From Pseudomonas sp. CC6-YY-74 (lineage in GTDB: Bacteria > Pseudomonadota > Gammaproteobacteria > Pseudomonadales > Pseudomonadaceae): a stretch of 64,000 nucleotides of DNA. Position numbers and translations under genes: made by a program. The notes under the pieces were generated by a model. The model was given only the letters and a program-made list of their open reading frames with translations. It ran no database searches and was not told the DNA's origin. Below are positions 1 to 10,870 of the stretch, piece by piece (position 1 is the stretch's first letter; every line of letters begins with the position of its first letter). The stretch covers positions 3,014,001 to 3,078,000 of the forward strand of contig NZ_CP019947.1 of assembly GCF_002025205.1 (NCBI RefSeq), given 5' to 3'.

Positions 1-325
1 CCAGCGCGCCGCCGAGTACCAGCGCCAGCGCCATGGCCAGCCAGGTTTCGTCCGGTTTCAAGCGCTTGAGCCAGACCACCAGCACAGCGCTGACGACTAT
101 GGCGATCAAGGCAAACAGCCAGCGCTGCCAGCCCGAGGCGCCGGCCAGGAAGCTGAACGCCGCGCCGGTGTTGTAGGCCAGGGTCCAGCTGAAGTAATCG
201 GGGATCACCACGATCTGCTGGTACAGGGTCAGCGCGTTGTCGAAGTAGAACTTGCTGGCCTGATCGATCACGAACACCAGCAGGCTCAGCCACAACCAGG
301 GCAACCTACCGAAGCGGGCGCTCAT
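1..325 (-). CDS. lspA: Lipoprotein signal peptidase (signal peptidase II), 3' part outside window
   Basis: Inner-membrane aspartyl protease that removes the signal peptide of diacylglyceryl-modified prolipoproteins. Reading the complement from the ATG at 325 gives MSARFGRLPWLWLSLL and continues open to the window edge (108 codons). Seen are a first hydrophobic segment with the conserved VIDQASK, then PDYF and the LspA signature NTGAAFSFL, followed by a second hydrophobic segment. The region with the second catalytic Asp lies beyond base 1. It follows ileS on the same strand after 111 bp containing a REP-like pair; the ileS-lspA order is standard in pseudomonads. Partial only because the window ends. 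Confidence 0.93.
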   Translation of the reverse strand, partial: MSARFGRLPWLWLSLLVFVIDQASKFYFDNALTLYQQIVVIPDYFSWTLAYNTGAAFSFLAGASGWQRWLFALIAIVVSAVLVVWLKRLKPDETWLAMALALVLGGAL

Positions 326-336
326 ACTCGGCCTTC

Positions 337-410
337 CTGCAGGAGCCCGCTTGCTCGCGGTATACCGCGAATCGCCGGGACGCCGGACCGCAGCAAGCTG
401 GCGCCTACGG
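337..410. repeat. REP-like inverted pair between ileS and lspA
   Basis: The 5' arm reads gcaggagcccgcttgctcgc and the complement of the 3' arm reads gtaggcgccagcttgctgcg. These are typical of Pseudomonas repetitive extragenic palindromes (gtaggagc.agcttgct.gcga), placed as an inverted pair about 70 bp long. It could stabilise the ileS 3' end or simply be a REPIN-type mobile repeat. Confidence 0.55.
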
Positions 411-436
411 ATACCGACACAACAGTGCGCGGGGCA

Positions 437-3268
437 TCACGCATAGTGACGAACCTCGCCGGCGCCTTCGATGTTGTCCACACAGCGGACGCAGATTTCC
501 GGATGCGCCGGATTGACCCCGACATCTTCACGGTGATGCCAGCAACGGGCGCACTTGGCGTGGCCGGACTTGAGCACTTTCAGCTTGAGGCCCGGCACTT
601 CGGTTTCCACCGCATCGCTCGGCGCACTGCTTAGCGGCGCCAGGCTGGCAGTCGAGGTGATCAATACGAAGCGCAGCTCGTTGCCGAGTTTGCTCAGGTC
701 GGCAATCAGGCTGTCTTCGGCGTAGAGGGTCACCTCGGCCTGCAGGTTGCCGCCGATGGCCTTGGCCGCACGCAGGTTTTCCATCTCTTTGTTGACCGCG
801 ACCTTGACCGCCATGACCCGCTCCCAGAACTCGCGGCTCAGCTCGAAGTCCTCTGGCAGCTCGCTCAGGCCCTGATACCAGCCGTTGAGCATCACCGATT
901 CGTTGCGCTCGCCCGGCAGGTACTGCCACAGCTCGTCGGCGGTGAACGCCAGCACCGGCGCGATCCAGCGCACCAGCGCCTCGGCGATATGGAACAACGC
1001 GGTCTGGCAGGAACGCCGCGCCACGCTGTCGGCGGCGGTGGTGTACTGGCGGTCCTTGATGATGTCGAGGTAGAAGCCACCCAGCTCCTGCACACAGAAA
1101 TTGTGCACCTTCTGGTAGACGTTCCAGAAGCGATAGCTGCCGTAGGCTTCCTCGATCTCGCGCTGCAGCAGCAGGGCGCGATCCACCGCCCAGCGATCCA
1201 GGGCGAGCATGTCCGCGGCAGGCAGCACATGCTGCACCGGGTCGAAACCGCTGAGGTTGGAAAGCAGGAAACGCGCGGTGTTGCGAATCCGCCGGTAGGA
1301 GTCGGCGCTGCGCTGCAGGATCACCTTGGACACGGCCATTTCGCCGGAGTAGTCGGTGGACGAGACCCACAGACGCAGAATGTCGGCGCCCAGGCTGTCA
1401 TTCACTTCCTGCGGCGCGACCACGTTGCCCATCGACTTGGACATCTTGCGGCCGTTCTCGTCGACCACGAAACCGTGGGTCAACAGCTCCTTGTAGGGCG
1501 CGTGACCATCGATGGCGCTGCCGGTCAGCAGGGAGGAATGGAACCAGCCACGGTGCTGGTCGGAACCCTCCAGATAGAGATCGGCGCGCGGGCCAGTGGC
1601 ATGGCCAAGTGGATGGGAACCGCGCAGCACGTGCCAGTGAGTGGTGCCGGAGTCGAACCAGACGTCCAGGGTATCGCTGATCTTGTCGTACTGCGCGGCC
1701 TCGTCACCGAGCAACTCGGCAGCATCCAGCTTGAACCAGGCTTCGATGCCCGCCTGCTCGACGCGCAGCGCTACGGCCTCCATCAGTTCGGCGGTGCGCG
1801 GGTGCAGCTCGCCGCTTTCCTTGTGCAGGAAGAACGGGATCGGTACGCCCCAGTTGCGCTGGCGCGAGATACACCAGTCCGGCCGGCCGGCGATCATGCT
1901 GTGCAGGCGCGCCTGGCCCCAGGCCGGGACGAATGCAGTTTGCTCGATGGCGGCCAGCGCGCGTTCGCGCAAGGTGTCGCCTTCGTTAGGCTGCTTGTCC
2001 ATGCCGACGAACCACTGCGCGGTGGCGCGGTAGATCAGCGGGGTCTTGTGCCGCCAGCAGTGCATGTAGCTGTGCTGGATGACTTCGTGCTTGAGCAGGC
2101 AACCGACTTCGTCGAGTTTGGCGACGATATTCGGGTTGGCCTTCCAGATGAACTGGCCACCGAAGAATGGCAGCGACTCGACGTAGACGCCATGGCTCTG
2201 CACCGGGCTGATAATGTCGTCATTGCTCATGCCGTAGCCCTTGCAGGAGCGGAAGTCGTCCTCGCCGTAGGCCGGGGCCGAATGGACGATGCCGGTGCCC
2301 GCGCCCAATTCGACGTAATCGGCCAGGTACACAGGCGCGAAACGCTCATAGAACGGATGGCGGAAACGGATCAGTTCCAGCGCTTCGCCCTTGGCGATGG
2401 CGATCACCTCGCCCTGTAGGCCATAGCGCTGCAGGCTGCTTTCGACCAGCTCTTCGGCCAGCAGCAGGAGCTTGTCGCCGGTATCGACCAGGGCGTAGTT
2501 GAATTCGGGATGCACGTTGAGCGCCTGGTTGGCCGGAATGGTCCAGGGCGTGGTGGTCCAGATGACGATGCTCGCAGGCTTGCTCAGGCTGGCCAGGCCG
2601 AAGGCGGCGGCCAGCTTGTCGGCATCTTCGACCGGGAAGGCGACGTCGATGGCATCGGATTTCTTGTCCTGGTATTCGACTTCGGCTTCGGCCAGCGCCG
2701 AGCCGCAGTCGAAACACCAGTTGATCGGCTTCAGGCCCTTGAACACAAAGCCCTGCTTGACCATCTCGGCCAGGACGCGGATCTCGCCGGCCTCGTTGGC
2801 GAAGTCCATGGTCTTGTACGGGTTGTCCCAGTCGCCGAGCACACCGAGGCGGATGAAGTCGGCCTTCTGCCCTTCGATCTGCTCGCCGGCATAGGTGCGG
2901 CAGCGCTCGCGGGTCAGGTCGGACGGCTGATTCTTGCCGAAAGTGGTTTCGACCTTGTGCTCGATCGGCAGGCCGTGACAATCCCAGCCCGGCACATAGG
3001 GGGCGTCATACCCGGACAGGGTCTTGGAGCGGGTAATGATGTCTTTGAGGATCTTGTTGACCGCATGACCGATATGAATGCTGCCGTTGGCATAAGGCGG
3101 GCCGTCGTGCAGGACGAATTTCGGCCGGCCTTCGCCCAGCTGCCGCAGCTTCTGATACAGACCCATGTCGTGCCAACGCTGCAGAATCTGCGGCTCGCGC
3201 TGCGGCAGGCCGGCCTTCATCGGAAACTGGGTATCAGGCAGATTTAGCGTGGCTTTGTAGTCGGTCAT
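437..3268 (-). CDS. ileS: Isoleucyl-tRNA synthetase
   Basis: Class I aminoacyl-tRNA synthetase (943 aa) that charges tRNA-Ile and edits Val-tRNA-Ile. The class I HIGH motif is present in [12 protein letters not shown] near residue 60. KMSKS occurs in [10 protein letters not shown] near residue 600. The C-terminal zinc site (CARCWHH followed by CVRC) is intact, and length matches the bacterial family. The start chosen is the ATG at 3268 ([17 protein letters not shown]), as in other pseudomonads; a longer in-frame reading to 3334 adds 22 residues overlapping the end of ribF and is unlikely. It lies 10 bp downstream of ribF, so ribF-ileS-lspA is probably one transcription unit. Confidence 0.97.
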   Translation of the reverse strand: MTDYKATLNLPDTQFPMKAGLPQREPQILQRWHDMGLYQKLRQLGEGRPKFVLHDGPPYANGSIHIGHAVNKILKDIITRSKTLSGYDAPYVPGWDCHGLPIEHKVETTFGKNQPSDLTRERCRTYAGEQIEGQKADFIRLGVLGDWDNPYKTMDFANEAGEIRVLAEMVKQGFVFKGLKPINWCFDCGSALAEAEVEYQDKKSDAIDVAFPVEDADKLAAAFGLASLSKPASIVIWTTTPWTIPANQALNVHPEFNYALVDTGDKLLLLAEELVESSLQRYGLQGEVIAIAKGEALELIRFRHPFYERFAPVYLADYVELGAGTGIVHSAPAYGEDDFRSCKGYGMSNDDIISPVQSHGVYVESLPFFGGQFIWKANPNIVAKLDEVGCLLKHEVIQHSYMHCWRHKTPLIYRATAQWFVGMDKQPNEGDTLRERALAAIEQTAFVPAWGQARLHSMIAGRPDWCISRQRNWGVPIPFFLHKESGELHPRTAELMEAVALRVEQAGIEAWFKLDAAELLGDEAAQYDKISDTLDVWFDSGTTHWHVLRGSHPLGHATGPRADLYLEGSDQHRGWFHSSLLTGSAIDGHAPYKELLTHGFVVDENGRKMSKSMGNVVAPQEVNDSLGADILRLWVSSTDYSGEMAVSKVILQRSADSYRRIRNTARFLLSNLSGFDPVQHVLPAADMLALDRWAVDRALLLQREIEEAYGSYRFWNVYQKVHNFCVQELGGFYLDIIKDRQYTTAADSVARRSCQTALFHIAEALVRWIAPVLAFTADELWQYLPGERNESVMLNGWYQGLSELPEDFELSREFWERVMAVKVAVNKEMENLRAAKAIGGNLQAEVTLYAEDSLIADLSKLGNELRFVLITSTASLAPLSSAPSDAVETEVPGLKLKVLKSGHAKCARCWHHREDVGVNPAHPEICVRCVDNIEGAGEVRHYA

Positions 3269-3278
3269 TTCAGGCTCT

Positions 3279-4217
3279 TCACTTAAGCGGTTGACCCTGC
3301 CAATGGGCACGGGCGGCGGCAATATCGGCAGCAATTGCCGTCTTCAGTGCCTCGAGGGAGGCGAAACGCTGCTCTTCACGCAGCTTGTGGTGGAATGCCA
3401 CCGTCAAACGCCGGCCATACAAATCACCGGCAAAATCCAACAAATGCACTTCGAGGTGGGCACTGCCATCACTCGCCACGCTCGGCCGTACGCCGATATT
3501 GGCGACTCCCGGCCACGGCTGACCGTCCACCTCGGTGCTGACCAGGTACACCCCAGTCAGTGGTACGCGCTTGCGCTTGAGCTGCACATTGGCGGTCGGC
3601 GCATCCAGCTGGCGACCCAATTTCTGCCCGTGCAGCACGCGCCCGGCGATCTGGAACGGTCGACCGAGCAGGTGTTCGGCCAGGGCGAAGTCACCTGCAG
3701 CCAGGGCCTCGCGCACTCGGGTACTGCTGACGCGCGCTCCATCCAGTTCGACCGTGGCGGCAGCCTCGACGGTAAAGCCTTGGCGCTCACCGGCTTGTTC
3801 CAGAAAGGCGAAGTCGCCGACCCGGTCGCAACCGAAGCGGAAGTCATCACCGACCTCCAGATGCCGCACATCCAGCCCGTCGATCAGGACTTTCTGCACG
3901 AACTCGGCGGCGCTCAACTCGCGCAAACGCGGATTGAAGCTCAGGCACAGCACCCGATCGACACCTTCGGCGGCCAGCAACGCGAGCTTGTCGCGCAGAC
4001 GCGTCAGGCGGGCGGGCGCCGTGTCGGGGCCAAAGAACTCGCGCGGTTGTGGCTCGAAAATCACCACGCAACTGGGCAGCGCCAACTCGGCCGCGCGCTC
4101 ACGCAAACGCGCCAGAATGGCCTGATGGCCACGATGGACGCCGTCGAAATTGCCAATAGTGGCGACACAGCCCCGATGCTGGGGCCGCAAGTTGTGTAGG
4201 CCTCGAACCAGCTGCAT
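3279..4217 (-). CDS. ribF: Bifunctional riboflavin kinase / FAD synthetase
   Basis: A 312-aa enzyme making FMN and then FAD from riboflavin and ATP. The N-terminal adenylyltransferase domain carries [11 protein letters not shown], and the ISSTRVR-like segment appears as [10 protein letters not shown]. The C-terminal riboflavin kinase domain contains PTANVQL and TGVYLV. The start is the ATG at 4217 ([12 protein letters not shown]); the frame stays open upstream to 4337, but those 40 codons are compositionally odd and overlap the approach to murJ. The gene lies between murJ and ileS on the same strand, as in P. aeruginosa. Confidence 0.95.
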   Translation of the reverse strand: MQLVRGLHNLRPQHRGCVATIGNFDGVHRGHQAILARLRERAAELALPSCVVIFEPQPREFFGPDTAPARLTRLRDKLALLAAEGVDRVLCLSFNPRLRELSAAEFVQKVLIDGLDVRHLEVGDDFRFGCDRVGDFAFLEQAGERQGFTVEAAATVELDGARVSSTRVREALAAGDFALAEHLLGRPFQIAGRVLHGQKLGRQLDAPTANVQLKRKRVPLTGVYLVSTEVDGQPWPGVANIGVRPSVASDGSAHLEVHLLDFAGDLYGRRLTVAFHHKLREEQRFASLEALKTAIAADIAAARAHWQGQPLK

Positions 4218-4337
4218 AACGCGCTTCTTGCTCATAAAGTGGCCGATTATACCCATGCTCGGCCCTCGGGCGTAGACTCGATCGGCAGACAAGCACAATG
4301 CCGCGCTCAAACCCAGCCACAGCGGGCCACGCAGCAA

Positions 4338-5882
4338 TCAATGACGCAGATGACGCATGCGCAGCCCCAGCACCAGCAAGGCCGCGACAAACGCCAGCAG
4401 ACCGCCGCCGACCAGCAAGCTCAGCCAGAGCACGCGCTGCTGCCAACCCCAGACGAACCACTCGGCCGGCGCCACATTCAACCACCAGACCAGCGCCACC
4501 ATGGCTGCACAGGCGCCCAGCAGGCGCAGGCCGTACAACCCCCAGCCCGGCGCGGGGCGATACACGCCGATCTTGTACAGGCCCCAGAACAGCAGGACGG
4601 TATTGAGTAACGACGACAGCGAGGTCGCCAGCGCCAGACCGGCATGCTGCAAGGGCCAGATCAAAATCAGGTTGAACACCATGTTCGCCACCATGCAGAT
4701 GATCGCAATCCGCACCGGGGTTCTCAGGTCCTGCCGGGCGAAGAACGCTGGCGCCAGCACCTTGATCAACATGAAGGCCAGCACGCCGAGCGAATAGGCC
4801 CGCAGCGCGGCGGCCGACTGCAGCACGTCACGCTCGGTCATCGCCCCATAGTGAAACAACGTGGCGATCAACGGCTCGGCGAGGATCGCCAGGGCCAGCG
4901 CCGCCGGCACCCCGAGCAGCAACACCATGCGCAAGGCCCAGTCGATGGTGGCCGAAAACGCCTTGGGATCATCGCTGGCATGCTGGCGCGACAGGCTCGG
5001 CAGAATCACCGTACCAATGGCGATCCCGAACGCCCCCAGGGGCAATTCAGACAGACGGTCGGCGTAATACAGCCAGGACACGCTGCCGGTCTGCAGCAAC
5101 GAGGCGAGCACGGTATCGAGCAGCAGGTTGATCTGGCTGACCGACACCCCGAACAGCGCCGGCACCATCAACAGCATGATCCGCCGTACGCCCTCGTCGC
5201 GGTGCACCTTGGGCGTGGGCAGCAGCTTGATCCGGGCCAGAAACGGCAGCTGGAACAGCAACTGGGCAAACCCGGCAATCAGCACGCCCCAGGCCAGAGC
5301 CATGATCGGCTGATCGAAATACGGCGTCAGGTAAATTGCCGCCCCGATCATGCAGACATTCAGCAGTACCGGGGTAAATGAGGGCACGGCGAAACGCCCG
5401 TAGGCGTTCAAGATCCCGCCAGAAAAGGCCGTAAGCGAGATCAGCAGCAGATAGGGAAAGGTAATCCGTAGCAGATCCCCCGCCAGTTCGAGCTTGGCCG
5501 GATCACTGTGAAAGCCGGGCGCGAACAGCATGATCAAATAGGGCGAGCCAACCACTCCCAGAGCGGTCAGAGCGGTCAGCGTCAGCCCCAGGTAGCCCGC
5601 GGTGCGGTCGACCAGCTGCTTGACCTCGGCCAGACTGCGATGCGTCCGGTATTCCGAAAGTACCGGGACAAACGCCTGAGCGAAGGCACCCTCGGCAAAT
5701 AACCGGCGCAGAAAGTTGGGAATCTTGAAGGCAATGAAGAACGCATCGGCCGCCGAACCCGAACCGAAATAGGCGGCAACCACCATATCGCGTATCATGC
5801 CCAACACACGCGATAACAGGGTCATTACACTGACCACCGCGCTGGAACGTAACAAGCCGCCCTTCCCGGTACGCTCGGACAT
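4338..5882 (-). CDS. murJ: Lipid II flippase MurJ (MviN)
   Basis: A 514-aa polytopic inner-membrane protein of the MOP superfamily that flips lipid II for peptidoglycan synthesis. The N-terminus (LLRSSAVVSVMTLLSRVLGMIRDMVVAAYFG) is typical of MviN, and alternating hydrophobic segments fit 14 transmembrane helices. DAFFIAFKIPNFLRRLFAEG is the conserved loop with the arginines needed for lipid II handling. It starts at ATG 5882, divergent from rpsT (199 bp apart), and is followed by ribF after 120 bp. Length is normal and no damage is seen. Confidence 0.95.
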   Translation of the reverse strand: MSERTGKGGLLRSSAVVSVMTLLSRVLGMIRDMVVAAYFGSGSAADAFFIAFKIPNFLRRLFAEGAFAQAFVPVLSEYRTHRSLAEVKQLVDRTAGYLGLTLTALTALGVVGSPYLIMLFAPGFHSDPAKLELAGDLLRITFPYLLLISLTAFSGGILNAYGRFAVPSFTPVLLNVCMIGAAIYLTPYFDQPIMALAWGVLIAGFAQLLFQLPFLARIKLLPTPKVHRDEGVRRIMLLMVPALFGVSVSQINLLLDTVLASLLQTGSVSWLYYADRLSELPLGAFGIAIGTVILPSLSRQHASDDPKAFSATIDWALRMVLLLGVPAALALAILAEPLIATLFHYGAMTERDVLQSAAALRAYSLGVLAFMLIKVLAPAFFARQDLRTPVRIAIICMVANMVFNLILIWPLQHAGLALATSLSSLLNTVLLFWGLYKIGVYRPAPGWGLYGLRLLGACAAMVALVWWLNVAPAEWFVWGWQQRVLWLSLLVGGGLLAFVAALLVLGLRMRHLRH

Positions 5883-6007
5883 ATGTAACCCCTTAGAATA
5901 AGGTCGCCGAGTTTACCGACCCGTATGGATACTGGGTAGAGCAAGCGGTGTGCCGTCGATTGTTGGCGACCAGCCGACAGACAGCAAGTAGATCCAAGCC
6001 AACAGGC

Positions 6008-6036
6008 TTGACAATAAGCGAAGGCCTCGGCATGAT
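6008..6036 (+). promoter_or_regulatory. Sigma-70-type promoter of rpsT
   Basis: A perfect -35 hexamer TTGACA (6008-6013) lies 17 bp before CATGAT (6031-6036), a 4/6 match to the -10 consensus. This is about 46 bp upstream of the rpsT start. Inference from consensus only. Confidence 0.55.
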
Positions 6037-6081
6037 TCGCGGCCTTATTTGTTAGTAACCCAGATTTCGAGGAGCTTGACG

Positions 6082-6360
6082 GTGGCCAATACACCTTCTG
6101 CCAAAAAACGCGCCAAACAGGCTGAGAAGCGTCGTAGCCATAACGCCAGCCAGCGCTCCATGGTCCGTACCTACATCAAGAACGTGGTCAAGGCTATTGA
6201 CGCCAAAGATCTTGACGTAGCAAAAACCGCTTACACCCTGGCTGTGCCAATCATCGACCGTATGGCCGATAAAGGCATCATCCACAAGAACAAAGCAGCG
6301 CGTCATAAAAGCCGCCTGAATGGCCACATCAAGGCCCTCAGTGAAGCCAAAGCCGCTTAA
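6082..6360 (+). CDS. rpsT: 30S ribosomal protein S20
   Basis: A 92-aa basic protein that binds 16S rRNA early in 30S assembly. The sequence (V/M)[17 protein letters not shown] with [11 protein letters not shown] and [12 protein letters not shown] is the S20 family. The start is a GTG at 6082, preceded by GAGGAG (6069-6074). An in-frame ATG at 6049 would add 11 residues not found in S20. Non-ATG starts are known for rpsT (UUG in E. coli, linked to autoregulation), so GTG fits. Monocistronic: promoter upstream, strong terminator downstream. Confidence 0.96.
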   Translation: MANTPSAKKRAKQAEKRRSHNASQRSMVRTYIKNVVKAIDAKDLDVAKTAYTLAVPIIDRMADKGIIHKNKAARHKSRLNGHIKALSEAKAA

Positions 6361-6390
6361 TAAGCGCTTCTTGCTTTACTGCTAGTTCTT

Positions 6391-6419
6391 AAAAAACCGA
6401 CCTTAGGGTCGGTTTTTTA
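6391..6419 (+). terminator. Rho-independent terminator of rpsT
   Basis: The stem AAAAAACCGACC / GGTCGGTTTTTT closes on a short loop (TTAG) and runs into a T tract, 30 bp after the rpsT stop codon. Confidence 0.9.
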
Positions 6420-6570
6420 TTGCCCGCACAAAGCCAAAAGTTGTCGCCCGAATGGGTCAAAGGCGTAATCCGTGGATTACCTTGGCCGCAGACTGCGCGG
6501 GCATCAAGAGTGCAGGACGGAATCGCCACAGACAGACAGCACAGAGCACCAGTGCAGCGCAAATCCGGCA

Positions 6571-6882
6571 GGCTGTCGCTACACACCGAGGCCGCCCTAC
6601 GGAGCGTCGCCGAACGCACGACCTGGAACAAGCCGCAATCCGCAGGGTGTCCCTCGCCGCAGGCAGTGCACCAATGGTTCGGCGGCGTGGCACACATCTG
6701 GCGGGCTGTCGCTGCGCGCCGAGGCCGCCCTATGGGCCGCCGCTGAACACACGACCTGGAACAAGCCGCAATCCGCAGGGAGTCACTCGCCGCAGGCAGT
6801 GCACCGATGGTTCGGCCGTTCGACACACAACTTGCGGGCTGTCGCTGCGCGCCGAGGCCGCCCTACGAGGCGTCGCCGAACG
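6571..6882. repeat. 133-bp tandem repeat, about 2.3 copies
   Basis: The phrase ggctgtcgct recurs at 6571, 6704 and 6837, a period of exactly 133 bp. Within each unit come gccgaggccgccctac, a ggaacaagccgcaatccg block and cgccgcaggcagtgcacc. Copies differ by scattered substitutions. The stretch 6421-6897 between rpsT and the creA-like gene holds no credible gene; open frames there merely read the repeat. A related single copy occurs near 30001-30060. Confidence 0.85.
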
Positions 6883-6897
6883 GAGAAATGAGCAGGC

Positions 6898-7362
6898 TCA
6901 GCGCTGTTCCGGCCAGGGCAGGATCGGGATAGCGGTTACCGCATTCTGCGGACTGCCTTCGATGAAGCGATCGCTGTACACCAAATAAACCAGGGTATTG
7001 CGCTTTTCATCGAAGAAACGCACCACCTGCATTGTCTTGAACACTAGGGACGTGCGCTCGCGAAACACCTCCTCACCGTCTTTCAGCTCGCTCTTGAAGC
7101 TGACCGGCCCCACCTGGCGGCAGGCAATTGAGGCTTCGGCACGGTCCTCAGCCAAGCCCAGACCACCCTTAATCCCGCCAGTCTTGGCACGCGACAGGTA
7201 GCACGTAACACCCGCCACCTTGGGGTCATCGAAGGCCTCGATCACGATCTTGTCGTTCGGCCCCATCCACTTGAATACCGTGGACACCTCAGCTATCTGC
7301 TCAGCCGACGCAAACATCGGCAACACCAGCAGCGCCCACAGCAATATATTGATCACCTGCAT
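6898..7362 (-). CDS. CreA family periplasmic protein
   Basis: A 154-aa exported protein of unknown biochemical role, similar to E. coli CreA. A cleavable signal peptide is visible ([20 protein letters not shown]), followed by the family core: [42 protein letters not shown] and [17 protein letters not shown]. The two cysteines (in VTCYLS and IACRQV) could form a disulfide. The ATG at 7362 has GAGGT at a good distance; a GTG two codons earlier sits too close. It begins 9 bp after the proB stop, so it is probably co-transcribed with proB. Confidence 0.85.
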   Translation of the reverse strand: MQVINILLWALLVLPMFASAEQIAEVSTVFKWMGPNDKIVIEAFDDPKVAGVTCYLSRAKTGGIKGGLGLAEDRAEASIACRQVGPVSFKSELKDGEEVFRERTSLVFKTMQVVRFFDEKRNTLVYLVYSDRFIEGSPQNAVTAIPILPWPEQR

Positions 7363-7371
7363 CAGCACACC

Positions 7372-8490
7372 TCAAACCAGAATCAGATTATCTCGATGGA
7401 TCAATTCGGGTTCATCGACGTAACCGAGCAACCTTTCGATGGCATCCGACGACTGACCGATGATTTTTTGCGCCTCGAGGGCACTGTAGTTGGCCAGACC
7501 ACGGGCGATTTCACGCCCATCCGGATCGACACAGATCACCATCTCGCCACGCCGGAAACTCCCCTGGAGCGCCCGGACCCCGACCGGCAACAGACTCTTG
7601 CGTCCGCTCGCCAAGGCCTTGACCGCCCCCGCATCCAGCACCAGGGTGCCCCGGGTCTGCAGATGTCCGGCCAGCCATTGTTTGCGCGCCGCCAGCAAGC
7701 CCCGCTCGGGCGCCAGCAGAGTACCCAACCGCTCACCCGCCTTGAGCCGCGCCAGCACCTGCTCGATGGCGCCACCGACAATCACCGTATGCGCTCCGGA
7801 ACGGGCCGCCAGCCGCGCTGCGCGCAGCTTGGTCTGCATGCCGCCACGCCCCAGCGCCCCACCCACACCACTGGCCACGGCATCCAGCGCCGGATCATCC
7901 GCGCGCGCCTCGTAAATCAATTCGGCATCGGGATTATGCCGCGGGTCGGCGGTATACATACCGTCGCGATCAGTCAGGATTACCAGCAGATCAGCCTCGA
8001 CCAGATTGGCCACCAGCGCCGCCAAGGTATCGTTGTCGCCAAAGCGAATCTCGTCGGTGACCACCGTATCGTTCTCGTTGATCACCGGAATCACATCCAG
8101 GTCGACCAGGGTACGCAAGGTGCTCCGCGCATTGAGGTAGCGCTTGCGATCCGACAGGTCGTCATGGGTCAGGAGAATCTGCGCCGTGCGCCGCGCATGC
8201 TCACCGAAACTCGATTCCCAGGCCTGAATCAGCACCATCTGACCAATCGCCGCCGCAGCCTGCAACTCATGCATGGCCTTCGGCCGCGCGGTCCAGCCGA
8301 GGCGACTCATGCCCGCCGCCACCGCACCAGAGGACACCAGCACCAGCTCCACGCCTTGCGCACGCAAGGCCACCATCTGCTCGACCCACACCGCCATGGC
8401 CGCACGATCCAGGCCCCGCCCATCGGCGGTGAGCAATGCACTGCCGATCTTCACCACCCAGCGCCGCGCACTGGTTACCTTGTCACGCAT
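7372..8490 (-). CDS. proB: Glutamate 5-kinase
   Basis: A 372-aa first enzyme of proline synthesis, phosphorylating glutamate to gamma-glutamyl phosphate. The amino acid kinase domain shows [10 protein letters not shown], the glycine-rich [15 protein letters not shown] and [16 protein letters not shown]-terminal PUA domain follows (about residues 275-372, containing [13 protein letters not shown]). The start [16 protein letters not shown] at 8490 matches the family; another ATG two codons upstream (8496) also has the GAGG site in range. It lies after obg on the same strand. Confidence 0.95.
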   Translation of the reverse strand: MRDKVTSARRWVVKIGSALLTADGRGLDRAAMAVWVEQMVALRAQGVELVLVSSGAVAAGMSRLGWTARPKAMHELQAAAAIGQMVLIQAWESSFGEHARRTAQILLTHDDLSDRKRYLNARSTLRTLVDLDVIPVINENDTVVTDEIRFGDNDTLAALVANLVEADLLVILTDRDGMYTADPRHNPDAELIYEARADDPALDAVASGVGGALGRGGMQTKLRAARLAARSGAHTVIVGGAIEQVLARLKAGERLGTLLAPERGLLAARKQWLAGHLQTRGTLVLDAGAVKALASGRKSLLPVGVRALQGSFRRGEMVICVDPDGREIARGLANYSALEAQKIIGQSSDAIERLLGYVDEPELIHRDNLILV

Positions 8491-8572
8491 GATCATCCAA
8501 CCTCAGCCAGAAAGCGCCCAACGGAATGGAAGCCACTGCGCTCGCAGCCCCCAATCACTCGCTACAAGACAA

Positions 8573-8596
8573 GAACGCCGCAATTAAGCGGCGTTC
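8573..8596 (-). terminator. Possible terminator between obg and proB
   Basis: A perfect 9-bp inverted repeat GAACGCCGC / GCGGCGTTC with a 6-nt loop lies just after the obg stop codon. On the minus strand it is followed by TTGTCTTG, a weak T tract, so it may only attenuate into proB. Confidence 0.45.
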
Positions 8597-8606
8597 AACA
8601 AGTTGC

Positions 8607-9857
<1,251 letters not shown>

Positions 9858-9968
9858 TTATCTAAACCAAGGGACACCAGGTTCTTGCAAAATTGACCTG
9901 CGCCGGATCCGCTCAAAGCACAAGCGCGACAGCCAGGACAGTTTGGCAAGAACCCTAGAATACAGAAA

Positions 9969-10001
9969 CAAAAAAGCCCCGTCGCAAGGACGAGGCTTTC
10001 C
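9969..10001 (-). terminator. Terminator after rpmA
   Basis: On the minus strand AAAGCCTCGTC pairs with GACGGGGCTTT (11 bp, one G-T) around a CTTGC loop and runs into TTTTTTG. It lies 15 bp after the rpmA stop. Confidence 0.85.
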
Positions 10002-10015
10002 CAGCAGTCGCGCGA

Positions 10016-10273
10016 TTAGGCCGCAACGACGCTCACGTAACGGCGGTTGAACGCGCCTTTTACTTCAAACTTGATCACGCCTTCGATTTTCGCGAAGAGG
10101 GTGTGATCTTTACCCATGCCCACGCCGTAACCGGCATGGAATTGGGTACCGCGCTGACGCACGATGATGTTGCCAGGAATGATTTTCTGGCCGCCATACA
10201 TCTTCACGCCAAGGCGTTTAGCTTCTGAGTCGCGACCGTTGCGGGTACTACCGCCAGCTTTTTTGTGTGCCAT
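10016..10273 (-). CDS. rpmA: 50S ribosomal protein L27
   Basis: An 85-aa basic protein near the peptidyl-transferase centre. [20 protein letters not shown] is the characteristic N-terminus, followed by [17 protein letters not shown] and [11 protein letters not shown]. Start ATG 10273 is preceded by AGGAGT on the minus strand. It lies 39 bp after rplU, in one operon. Confidence 0.97.
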   Translation of the reverse strand: MAHKKAGGSTRNGRDSEAKRLGVKMYGGQKIIPGNIIVRQRGTQFHAGYGVGMGKDHTLFAKIEGVIKFEVKGAFNRRYVSVVAA

Positions 10274-10312
10274 GAGTTCAATACTCCTATTAAGGGATCA
10301 GGCCGAAACGAA

Positions 10313-10624
10313 TTAGGCTTGAATACCGGTGATTTTGATCTCGGTGTACCACTGACGGTGGCCCTGACGCTTCATATGGTGCTTACGACGGCGGAACTTG
10401 ATGATGGTGACCTTGTCGTGACGGCCTTGTGCAACGACCTCAGCCACAACCTTGGCACCTTCAACAACTGGAGCGCCGATTTGCACGTCGTCGCCGTTGC
10501 CGATCAACAACACGCGATCGAAAGTAATGGCCTCGCCAGTGGCGATTTCAAGCTTTTCGACCTTGAGGAATTCGCCTTCGGTGACCTTGTATTGCTTGCC
10601 ACCAGTAACAATCACTGCGTACAT
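10313..10624 (-). CDS. rplU: 50S ribosomal protein L21
   Basis: A 103-aa 23S rRNA-binding protein. [18 protein letters not shown] is the family N-terminus, and the basic [19 protein letters not shown] the C-terminal signature. It is the first gene of rplU-rpmA. The 246 bp to the divergent ispB must hold the promoters of both; I could not assign hexamers with confidence. Confidence 0.97.
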   Translation of the reverse strand: MYAVIVTGGKQYKVTEGEFLKVEKLEIATGEAITFDRVLLIGNGDDVQIGAPVVEGAKVVAEVVAQGRHDKVTIIKFRRRKHHMKRQGHRQWYTEIKITGIQA

Positions 10625-10870
10625 GGTAAATCTCCGTTAATCCTGCTCACCCAGCGCTTTATAGAAATAGTTATTAGCTGGCATGGCTGCTCGGGGCCGG
10701 ATATGACGCCCTTGCAATTGCGTAAGTCAGGGAAATACCCAGGGGGAAGTTCAGGGTGCGCGATTCTACGCAAGCCACCGTCACGACGCAAGCCCCTCTA
10801 CCACTCGCCTTGACAGCCCCTACCCCGCCCCATAGCATGCCGCGCAACCTTTGAGGAGCACGTGCCGCTG

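Noticed and set aside
989..2419. Plus-strand open frame of 476 codons opposite ileS
   Set aside because: Antisense shadow of ileS; no domain and no start signals.
6571..6882. CRISPR-like array
   Set aside because: The 133-bp units are contiguous with no distinct spacers, and there are no cas genes.
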